Source of the DNA: an uncultured Methylococcaceae bacterium
GTDB lineage: Bacteria; Pseudomonadota; Gammaproteobacteria; Methylococcales; Methylomonadaceae
Length of the DNA stretch: 33,231 nt
NCBI GenBank assembly: GCA_903938485.1
Contig: CAJADF010000084.1
Coordinates: 1 to 33,231 of the forward strand
Reading direction: 5' to 3'
Shown here: piece by piece, positions 26,960 through 33,231 of the stretch
Layout: every line of letters begins with the position of its first letter
Numbering within the stretch: position 1 is the first letter of the stretch
Made by a program: the position numbers and the translations under genes
The notes under the pieces: generated by a model
Databases searched by the model: none
Told to the model about the DNA's origin: nothing
The model's input: only the letters and a program-made list of their open reading frames with translations

Positions 26960-27466
26960 CTATTCAGATAATAACTTCGCATATGTTATCGATATTAAAG
27001 ACGCACAACCTGATTCAAGCGAAAACCAATCTTCTGGCATTTTTAATCTAACTAAAGTTGATGTAGGTAATAATTTGTTAGTGTCTGGCAAGTTACCTGC
27101 GCCCACAAAATTAATCAAAACATGTTCTAACTCTGGATTGTGACCCACTAATAGTAGCTTTTTGACCTGCATAGGGCATTCTGCTAAAACACCTTTTATT
27201 CTTTCAACACCTTCTTGATACAAACGTTTATCAATTGCAATCAATAACGAATTAGCAACTTCTCCATGTATTATATTGGCTGTAGAGAACGCTCTATTAG
27301 CAGGAGAACTTAAAATATAATCAGGTATTAAATTGTTATTTGACATCCATTTTGCTAAGCACAGTAAATCATGCTTGCCTCTCTTTTTCAAAGGCCTATC
27401 AAAATCATCGACAGCTAAATCTCGGTCAGACTTCCCATGCCTAAGTAACCATAATTCTCTACTCAT
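26960..27466 (-). CDS. sixA: phosphohistidine phosphatase SixA
   Basis: The protein has 168 residues. SixA is a small histidine phosphatase that removes phosphate from phosphohistidine; in E. coli it acts on the nitrogen phosphotransferase system (NPr). The catalytic RHG is at residues 9-11 (LLRHGKSDRD), with the conserved DFDRPLKKRGKHD following at 21-33. The second catalytic His lies in LLVGHNPELE near 104-113. GGGAG stands six bases before the ATG. It lies about 140 bp upstream of pstS on the same strand and is divergent from the CHAD gene, a pairing that suggests a phosphate-related role. Members of this family can also hydrolyse other phosphoesters. Confidence 0.9.
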   Translation of the reverse strand: MSRELWLLRHGKSDRDLAVDDFDRPLKKRGKHDLLCLAKWMSNNNLIPDYILSSPANRAFSTANIIHGEVANSLLIAIDKRLYQEGVERIKGVLAECPMQVKKLLLVGHNPELEHVLINFVGAGNLPDTNKLLPTSTLVRLKMPEDWFSLESGCASLISITYAKLLSE

Positions 27467-27532
27467 GAAATACTCCCTTTGTATTTAGATGTTTTTCACT
27501 TAAACCTGATACGATAACCATTTATTATTACA

Positions 27533-27566
27533 CTGTCATTAAATGTTAATACTGGATAAATACACT
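27533..27566 (+). promoter_or_regulatory. Pho-box-like site and -10 upstream of the CHAD gene
   Basis: CTGTCAT-TAAA-TGTTAAT (27533-27550) has one perfect and one weak PhoB half-site at the correct spacing. TACACT, a possible -10, begins exactly 10 nt after it (27561-27566), the same geometry as at pstS. It lies 53 bp before the ATG. Confidence 0.5.
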
Positions 27567-27603
27567 ACTACCGTAAATTTTTAATCTTCGATTCCAAACT
27601 AAA

Positions 27604-29130
27604 ATGCAATTACAATTTGATTTCCCTCCCAACTTAAAAGCTGAAAAGTTTATTTGCAAATTAAGCGACATAGCTAATGTTGAATTAATTTCAAAGCAAT
27701 ACATGTTAAAAACTTTTTACGATAGTTTCGACTGGAGACTCTTCAAAAATAATATGTCTTGTGAGTTTAGTCGTTCTAAAAACGTTTCATCATTTACTAT
27801 TAAAAATTTAAAAAAAGACCTTATTATCAGCGACACTGAACTAACTGAAATTCCTGAATTTTTTCATCAGTTCGAATCAGAAGAGATTAAAAACCAACTT
27901 GCACCCTTATTAGAAATGCGGGCTTTATTACCCGTATGTAATTTAGATTACGAAAGTTACCATTTAAATATACTTAATAAAGTTAATAAGACTATACTTC
28001 GCTTAGTTTTAGAACAAAACGAACACTTCAATAGTCGATTAACCTTAATACCTATAAAAGGTTACTCTAAAGCACAAGAACATTTTATTTCAGTCATTAC
28101 AAATGAATTTAATCTAGTTGCCGCAACTCTTCCTACTTTAGTAATTGCCTTAAAACTTCAGGGGCGTAAACCGAACGATTATTCATCCAAATTAAACATC
28201 ATATTAGACCCGTTTATGAGGGCTGATATTGCTGTAAAACTTATTTATAGCTATTTACTTAAAGCTATCAAAGATAATGAACAAGGCATAATTGCAAATA
28301 CTGACAGTGAATTCCTTCATGATTTTAGGGTTGCAGTGCGCAGAACACGTTCAGGAATTAGCCAACTAAAAGGTTTAATCCCAGATAACACTAACACTTA
28401 TTTTGCGGAATTTTTCTCTTGGCTCGGTCAAATCACCAGCCATACCCGTGATTTAGATGTATATTTACTAAACTTTCAGAGTTATAAAAATAGCTTACCT
28501 GAAGCCACTAGAAATGATCTTGACCCACTATACGATTTTCTTTTAATAAAACACAACCAAGCTCAACTAGAACTTGCTAGCAATCTTCGATCGCAGAATT
28601 ATTTAACTAAAATTTCTGAATGGGAAAGTTTTCTGAAGGAACAAGCACCCTCAATTGTCATTCAGGCTAATGCTAAACTATCTATTCATCAACTTGCTAA
28701 CCAAAGAATTCTCAAAAGTTATAAACGTGTTTTAAAAGAAGGTAATGACATTACTGATCATTCTGAATGTGAAGCGTTACATGATTTAAGAAAATCTTGT
28801 AAAAAACTTCGATATCTACTGGAATTTTTTCAAAGCCTCTACCCTGAAAACCAAATAAAAGTATTTATAAAAAGCTTAAAAGAATTACAAGCTGTCCTTG
28901 GTGATTTCCAAGATTATGCGGTTCAAGAGAATGCTTTAAAATTATTTAGTGTTGAGATGTTAAATAACAACGCAAGTGCAAATACATTAATAGCTATTGG
29001 TTTTTTAATTCAAAATTTAGATAGCCTCAGAAATGAGGCTCGAAATAATTTCTCAATAAAATTTAATGAATTTAAAAATAAAGATACTCAAGAAGAGTTT
29101 GAAAAGCTACTTGCAAGAAAGATAATCTAA
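27604..29130 (+). CDS. degenerate-CYTH / CHAD domain protein, probably polyphosphate-binding
   Basis: The protein has 508 residues and no signal peptide. The C-terminal 300 residues are a CHAD domain with the expected basic helical repeats: FLHDFRVAVRRTRSGI (H239, R242, R246, R247, R249) and ALHDLRKSCKKLRYLLEFF (H393, R396, K397, K400, K401, R403). CHAD domains bind polyphosphate and localise to polyphosphate granules in several bacteria. Residues 1-190 resemble a worn CYTH (triphosphate tunnel) domain: FYDSFDWRLFKNNMSCEFSRSK near 38-59 fits the Y-x-D-T/S-x-x-x-L region. The N-terminal ExExK catalytic motif is absent (LQFDF instead), so triphosphatase activity is unlikely. It is divergent from sixA next to pst, with a Pho-box-like site before it. 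Confidence 0.85.
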   Translation: MQLQFDFPPNLKAEKFICKLSDIANVELISKQYMLKTFYDSFDWRLFKNNMSCEFSRSKNVSSFTIKNLKKDLIISDTELTEIPEFFHQFESEEIKNQLAPLLEMRALLPVCNLDYESYHLNILNKVNKTILRLVLEQNEHFNSRLTLIPIKGYSKAQEHFISVITNEFNLVAATLPTLVIALKLQGRKPNDYSSKLNIILDPFMRADIAVKLIYSYLLKAIKDNEQGIIANTDSEFLHDFRVAVRRTRSGISQLKGLIPDNTNTYFAEFFSWLGQITSHTRDLDVYLLNFQSYKNSLPEATRNDLDPLYDFLLIKHNQAQLELASNLRSQNYLTKISEWESFLKEQAPSIVIQANAKLSIHQLANQRILKSYKRVLKEGNDITDHSECEALHDLRKSCKKLRYLLEFFQSLYPENQIKVFIKSLKELQAVLGDFQDYAVQENALKLFSVEMLNNNASANTLIAIGFLIQNLDSLRNEARNNFSIKFNEFKNKDTQEEFEKLLARKII

Positions 29131-29167
29131 AATTCAATTACATTTACATTGAATCTATTTCAAAGGA

Positions 29168-29195
29168 TAAGAGGGTAATAAATATTACCCTCTTA
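29168..29195. terminator. bidirectional hairpin between the CHAD and DUF1097 genes
   Basis: TAAGAGGGTAATA (29168-29180) and TATTACCCTCTTA (29183-29195) are perfectly inverted with a central AA. It lies 37 bp after the CHAD stop and 14 bp after the convergent DUF1097 stop. T-tracts on both sides are short. Confidence 0.7.
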
Positions 29196-29209
29196 CAAAT
29201 TCATTAATT

Positions 29210-29728
29210 CTATTTAGTTAATTTAGCACTCAACTGTGCAGACCATTGACCAAAGTAAGTACCAACAACAATAGAAATTGAAATAACTAACAATGGATTA
29301 CTCAATGAAACGCCCAATAAAACTTCTGGAGTTAACTTTTCTGGAGTTTGTAACAAATATGCAAAAGTAGAAGAATAGCCTAATACACTCGCAGGAATCG
29401 TAGCTAATTGTGGAATATTTGCCGCCAGACATAATACCAATACTGCTACAGCAACAGTTACAGCTGCCATTAATGGAAAGCCAAGTGCAGCATCAGCAGG
29501 AATCTTTGTTAATAAAATAGCTGTTACCCACGCCATAAAAACACCAAATATACCGCATACAATTGTATTCATTAATGCTTCTTTAGTAGCACCCAAGAAG
29601 AAATAAGCTGCCCACGCAATTGTCGCTGCCCAAATAAAGAAAAGGCCACTTGCAGGACCAACAGCTAAAAACGTAGCAAAACCTGACAAGCCAGCAATAC
29701 TTAAAGACAGCGCAGTTAATTTATCCAT
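29210..29728 (-). CDS. DUF1097 family inner-membrane protein
   Basis: The protein has 172 residues from the ATG at 29728, which has GGAG eight bases upstream; an in-frame GTG at 29749 lacks one. It has five to six hydrophobic segments and almost no charged residues in the core. The pattern GLSGFATFLAVGPASG near 11-27, with a G/A/P-rich middle and a C-terminal NPLLVISISIVVGTYFG, fits DUF1097 (E. coli YcdZ-like). Transport is often assumed for such proteins, but no substrate is established and I infer none. It stands downstream of the ZIP gene on the same strand, separated by a 10-bp inverted repeat. Confidence 0.7.
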   Translation of the reverse strand: MDKLTALSLSIAGLSGFATFLAVGPASGLFFIWAATIAWAAYFFLGATKEALMNTIVCGIFGVFMAWVTAILLTKIPADAALGFPLMAAVTVAVAVLVLCLAANIPQLATIPASVLGYSSTFAYLLQTPEKLTPEVLLGVSLSNPLLVISISIVVGTYFGQWSAQLSAKLTK

Positions 29729-29767
29729 AGTAAATCTCCAAAAAATCACCTCATTATTATAATTTAA

Positions 29768-29803
29768 TTAGATTTTACATTGAGGTGGACCTATAAAATC
29801 TAA
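29768..29803 (-). terminator. inverted repeat between the ZIP and DUF1097 genes
   Basis: TTAGATTTTA (29768-29777) and TAAAATCTAA (29794-29803) form a 10-bp perfect stem with a 16-nt loop that itself contains AGGT-GG-ACCT. On the minus strand it follows the ZIP gene and runs into an A/T-rich tract. It may be a terminator or part of the DUF1097 leader. Confidence 0.45.
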
Positions 29804-29835
29804 CGAATTACCCCCTGAATTCTCTTCAAGTCATT

Positions 29836-30786
29836 CTATCCTAACATATTATCTAATATCATCATGACTATAAACCCAAACAATAATGCAAATGTTGCCA
29901 TTCTTGAACGCCCATTCGCATGTGTTTCTGGAATAATTTCTTCACTGATCACAAACAGCATAGCTCCTGCAGCAAATCCCATGGCTATGGGCAATAATGA
30001 TTGAAATAATGTCACCATAGTAATGCCTAATAAACCACCGATTGGCTCAACTAATCCGGTCAATGTTGCGATAGAGACTGCTCGCCATTTATTGTAGCCT
30101 AAAGCGACTAATGGTAACGCTACTGCCAAACCTTCTGGAATATTCTGCAAACCAACTGCTATAGCTAACACTAAACCATTTTTTAACTCACCAGAACCAA
30201 AACTTACACCCACTGACATGCCTTCTGGAAAATTATGTAGGGTGATGGCAATAATAAACAACCAGACCTTTTTAAGTGAGGAGAGTTGCTCATCCGTTGA
30301 GGCATCAAAATGGATATGGGGCAATTGTCGATCGGCATAATGTAAAAATATAGCACCGATGACCATACCCACAGACACGACATAAATACCCTGCCCTGGC
30401 CATAGATGGTTGCCGAAGTTCAGACCTGGCACCAATAAAGAGAAAGCTGTCGCAGCCAACATAACGCCCGCGGCGGCTCCTAATAGGCTATTAAATAGAT
30501 TACGAGAGATGTCTTTAAAAAAGATTGCAGGTAATGCACCTAATCCGGTTGCAAGCCCTGCAATAATACTCGCAAAGAATCCTATGACGACCGTTTTACC
30601 AAACAGCAGATACAACATTAAAAATATCACTACTTGGAATGCTAGTAATAAACCAGCTAATGTTAACCGTCTCTTTAAAGGCGGCATAAGCATTATGTCT
30701 TGATAATAAAGACTGTCTTTAACCTCGCCTGTTTTGACTTCTACAAAATATTGTAATTTAGAAAGCACTTTTGTTGTTATTGTCAT
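29836..30786 (-). CDS. ZIP family divalent metal transporter
   Basis: The protein has 316 residues and about eight membrane segments. ZIP proteins import zinc or other divalent metals. The metal-transport helices show the signature HNFPEGMSVGVSFG near 184-197 (segment IV) and NIPEGLAVALPL near 214-225 (segment V). EEIIPETHANGRSR near 282-295 is the GufA/ZupT-type segment VII. The N-terminal 35 residues are a cytosolic leader. AGGTGA lies upstream of the ATG. The metal cannot be told from sequence; GufA-like members carry Zn, Fe, Mn or others. It appears to be transcribed alone or with the DUF1097 gene. Confidence 0.9.
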   Translation of the reverse strand: MTITTKVLSKLQYFVEVKTGEVKDSLYYQDIMLMPPLKRRLTLAGLLLAFQVVIFLMLYLLFGKTVVIGFFASIIAGLATGLGALPAIFFKDISRNLFNSLLGAAAGVMLAATAFSLLVPGLNFGNHLWPGQGIYVVSVGMVIGAIFLHYADRQLPHIHFDASTDEQLSSLKKVWLFIIAITLHNFPEGMSVGVSFGSGELKNGLVLAIAVGLQNIPEGLAVALPLVALGYNKWRAVSIATLTGLVEPIGGLLGITMVTLFQSLLPIAMGFAAGAMLFVISEEIIPETHANGRSRMATFALLFGFIVMMILDNMLG

Positions 30787-30861
30787 CGGCCATCACCTTA
30801 TTGGAATAAGTCTTTGTTATGAGCTGGCATTATAGCTAAATACTATTAAATAGTACGGGTA

Positions 30862-31107
30862 TTAAATATGAGCCATAAATTCATGCACGTGTTCAGCATC
30901 AAAGGGCCAATTAAGCCTTTTTGAGCTGTCGGGATGATATAAAACGGGGATAAACAGGGCGAATTCTGATTGATAGTGTTCTTGTTCGGCAATATCAAGC
31001 TCTTCGATAATGATTTTATTACCATCAAGCGAACAAGACGCGATAATCTGTTGGGCTTCTTCACACAAATGACAGCCCGAAGTCCCTAATAGTAATAAAT
31101 TAAGCAT
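30862..31107 (-). CDS. small glutaredoxin-like (DUF836) thiol protein
   Basis: The protein has 81 residues. The N-terminal strand MLNLLLLGTSGCHLCEEA leads into C12-x2-C15, the redox motif of the short glutaredoxin/thioredoxin-fold family. IIIEELDIAE near 32-41 is the second strand, and FIPVLYHPD near 52-60 carries the cis-Pro expected of the fold (IPV). No signal peptide is present, so it acts in the cytoplasm. It begins 12 bp after the metH stop, so the two are probably co-transcribed. A role in reducing the cobalamin enzyme is only a guess. Confidence 0.85.
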   Translation of the reverse strand: MLNLLLLGTSGCHLCEEAQQIIASCSLDGNKIIIEELDIAEQEHYQSEFALFIPVLYHPDSSKRLNWPFDAEHVHEFMAHI

Positions 31108-31119
31108 GGTGTATGAATA

Positions 31120-33231
31120 CTAATGATGTAAATGTGCGGCCAACCAACGCGCCGCAAATTCTTCTGCAATGCCTTTACGATTTGCATAGTCTTGCAACTG
31201 ATCTTTATCTATTTTACCGACGTTAAAATATTGCGACTCTGGGTGTGAGAAATACCAACCACTCACGGCAGAAGCCGGATACATCGCATAACTTTCTGTA
31301 AGTTCTATACTGGTGTTGGCTGTGACATTAAGCAACTCGAATAATTTAGCTTTTTCAGTATGATCAGGACACGCAGGATAACCTGGTGCAGGTCTGATAC
31401 CTTTATATGATTCGTTTATTAATTCATCTGAACTGAGCGCTTCATCTTCTGCATAGCCCCAATAGTCTTTTCTGACTACTTCATGCATATATTCTGCAAA
31501 CGCTTCTGCTAATCTATCGGCCAATGCCTTGAGCATAATAGAACTGTAATCATCATGATCTTGCTCAAACTGCTGGAGTTTTGCTTCTATACCAATCCCT
31601 GTTGTAACGGCGAAGGCTCCAATATAATCGGCTTTACCTGAGGCTACAGGAGCAATAAAGTCTGCTAAACAATAGTTAGGACGACCTGGCGCTTTAATAT
31701 TTTGTTGACGTAAATGATGCAGAGTTTCTAAGGGTTGTTGACGCGCTTCATCGGTATAAACTACGACATCATCGCCTTGACTATTAGCCGGATAAAAGCC
31801 AATCACCGCACGCGCCGTTAACCATTGCTCAGCTACAATGTCTTTAAGCATCGCTTGGGCATCATTAAATAACTTTCTGGCTTCTGTTCCCACGACCTCA
31901 TCATCTAAGATTTTAGGATAACTTCCGGCCATTTCCCATGTTTGGAAGAAAGGTGTCCAATCGATATAAGCCACTAATGTGTCTAAGGGGAAATTATCAA
32001 TAACCTTATTGCCGGTAAAGGCCGGTTTAACCGGTTCATAACGACCCCAATTAAACTTATTAGCCCGTGCATCCACTAAGGAATGTTGCTTTGTTTTTGC
32101 TTCGCGGCCTTTATGACGCTCTCTGACCTCTTCGTACTCTTCATGTACGCTTTTGATAAAGTCATCCTTTAAATCCGCGCTCAATAAGTTACTGGCGACA
32201 CCCACACCACGCGAAGCATCAGTTACATAAATCGTAGCACCGTCATAATGCGGTTCGATTTTAACAGCGGTATGCGCACGTGATGTCGTTGCACCGCCAA
32301 TCATCAACGGAATTTTAAAGCCTTGGCGTTGCATTTCTTTGGCAACAAAGACCATCTCATCTAAAGAAGGTGTGATCAAACCACTTAAACCAATGATATC
32401 GACATTTTCTAAACGAGCCGTTTGAAGAATCTTTTCTGCCGGCACCATCACACCTAAATCGATCACTTCGTAATTGTTACACTGCAACACCACGGCCACG
32501 ATGTTTTTACCAATATCATGCACATCGCCTTTAACGGTAGCCATGAGGATTTTGCCGTTGGTTTGTCTATCACCGCCCGCTTTATCCGCTTCCATGTATG
32601 GCATTAAGTACGCCACTGCTTTCTTCATAACGCGGGCTGATTTAACGACCTGTGGTAAGAACATTTTGCCAGCGCCAAACAAGTCACCGACCACGTTCAT
32701 GCCGTCCATCAAGGCGCCTTCAATCACATGCAAGGGTCTCTCGGCTTCTAATCGTGCTTGCTCGGTGTCTTCATCAATGTAATCGGTGATACCTTTGACT
32801 AAAGCATGTTCTAAGCGTTTGCTCACTGGCCATTCACGCCATTCTAAATTTTCTTGTTTGACTTCACTGCTACTGCCATCACCACGATACTTTTCGGCTA
32901 ATTCTAAGAGTTTGTCTGTGCCACTGCCGTCATGGCGATTTAAAATTACGTCTTCTACGGCATCACGTAAATCGAGTGGAATATCTTCATAGATAGCCAA
33001 CTGACCGGCATTAACAATACCCATCGACATGCCGGCTTTAATGGCATGATATAAAAATACCGCATGGATCGCTTCACGTACTGGGTTATTGCCACGGAAA
33101 GAAAATGACACATTAGATACACCACCCGATATTAAGGCATAAGGTAAGGTACGCTTAATTTCACGCGTAGCATCTATAAAATCGAGGCCATAATTGTTGT
33201 GTTCATCTATGCCTGTAGCAACGGCAAATAT
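31120..33231 (-). CDS. metH: cobalamin-dependent methionine synthase, 3' part (5' end beyond window)
   Basis: There are 703 visible residues; the frame stays open to the right edge, so the homocysteine domain and part of the folate domain are outside. A GTG at 33109-33111 is internal, not the start: the 40 codons before it read [10 protein letters not shown] and [15 protein letters not shown], the conserved methyltetrahydrofolate-domain end. The four-helix cap then leads to the B12 domain with DVHDIGKNI (axial His in D-x-H-x-x-G, visible residue 238), [11 protein letters not shown] and [14 protein letters not shown]. The C-terminal AdoMet reactivation domain has [12 protein letters not shown]. 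MetH transfers a methyl group from methyltetrahydrofolate to homocysteine through cob(I)alamin. Confidence 0.97.
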   Translation of the reverse strand: MFAVATGIDEHNNYGLDFIDATREIKRTLPYALISGGVSNVSFSFRGNNPVREAIHAVFLYHAIKAGMSMGIVNAGQLAIYEDIPLDLRDAVEDVILNRHDGSGTDKLLELAEKYRGDGSSSEVKQENLEWREWPVSKRLEHALVKGITDYIDEDTEQARLEAERPLHVIEGALMDGMNVVGDLFGAGKMFLPQVVKSARVMKKAVAYLMPYMEADKAGGDRQTNGKILMATVKGDVHDIGKNIVAVVLQCNNYEVIDLGVMVPAEKILQTARLENVDIIGLSGLITPSLDEMVFVAKEMQRQGFKIPLMIGGATTSRAHTAVKIEPHYDGATIYVTDASRGVGVASNLLSADLKDDFIKSVHEEYEEVRERHKGREAKTKQHSLVDARANKFNWGRYEPVKPAFTGNKVIDNFPLDTLVAYIDWTPFFQTWEMAGSYPKILDDEVVGTEARKLFNDAQAMLKDIVAEQWLTARAVIGFYPANSQGDDVVVYTDEARQQPLETLHHLRQQNIKAPGRPNYCLADFIAPVASGKADYIGAFAVTTGIGIEAKLQQFEQDHDDYSSIMLKALADRLAEAFAEYMHEVVRKDYWGYAEDEALSSDELINESYKGIRPAPGYPACPDHTEKAKLFELLNVTANTSIELTESYAMYPASAVSGWYFSHPESQYFNVGKIDKDQLQDYANRKGIAEEFAARWLAAHLHH

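Noticed and set aside
27494-27516. Pho box for sixA
   Set aside because: TTTTCAC is present, but on the wrong strand for sixA, and the second half-site (ACCTGAT) does not match.
30410-30703. 97-residue plus-strand frame
   Set aside because: It is antisense to the ZIP transporter gene and has no start signal.
33109-33111. GTG as the start of metH
   Set aside because: The frame continues upstream with conserved MetH sequence to the window edge, so the gene is partial, not short.
1-33231. tRNA or rRNA genes, integrase or transposase genes
   Set aside because: None was recognised on either strand; the valS terminator and pst hairpins are plain inverted repeats, not cloverleafs.

Overview
This is AT-rich bacterial DNA whose genes and gene orders are gammaproteobacterial: pepA-holC-valS, pilB-pilC-pilD-coaE-zapD-yacG, metH and a long-form pst operon. 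The base composition, the olsB-olsA pair, the rubredoxin and the small Fn3 protein would suit a Methylococcales- or Thiotrichales-like organism. That placement is inference; no rRNA or other decisive marker lies in the window.

Left end (1-2.7 kb): accessory-looking DNA. It holds a truncated single module of a giant adhesin (137-373, minus), then 668 bp without a gene. That gap carries a 21-bp-phased degenerate tandem repeat with a 20-bp perfect inverted repeat, followed by two smaller palindromes. After it come a small fibronectin-III-like protein, a Pro/Tyr-rich secreted protein and an unrecognised acidic protein. From 2.8 to 4.5 kb there is a 59-residue rubredoxin gene, whose end overlaps a convergent olsB-olsA pair for ornithine lipid synthesis. 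A three-half-site Pho box stands upstream of olsB.

Centre (4.8-20.1 kb), all plus strand: pepA-holC-valS ends at a strong hairpin terminator. Next come the type IV pilus genes pilB-pilC-pilD, then coaE-zapD-yacG (CoA synthesis, division ring, gyrase inhibition). They are followed by a [NiFe]-hydrogenase maturation cluster hypC-hypA-hypB-hypD-hypF. It has no hypE and no hydrogenase structural genes beside it.

Right part (20.2-33.2 kb): mostly minus strand. pstS-pstC-pstA-pstB-phoU encode high-affinity phosphate uptake, with a Pho box before pstS and a hairpin between pstS and pstC. PstC and PstA carry large periplasmic insertions. sixA (phosphohistidine phosphatase) is divergent from a degenerate-CYTH/CHAD protein that has its own Pho-box-like site. 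Then follow a DUF1097 membrane protein, a ZIP metal transporter, a small glutaredoxin-like protein and the 3' part of metH, which runs off the right edge.

The main theme is a predicted phosphate-starvation response spread over three loci: ornithine lipid synthesis (olsBA), phosphate import (pst-phoU) and a probable polyphosphate-associated CHAD protein. Each is preceded by 7-nt half-sites at 11-nt spacing, as in PhoB boxes. phoB and phoR are not in the window.
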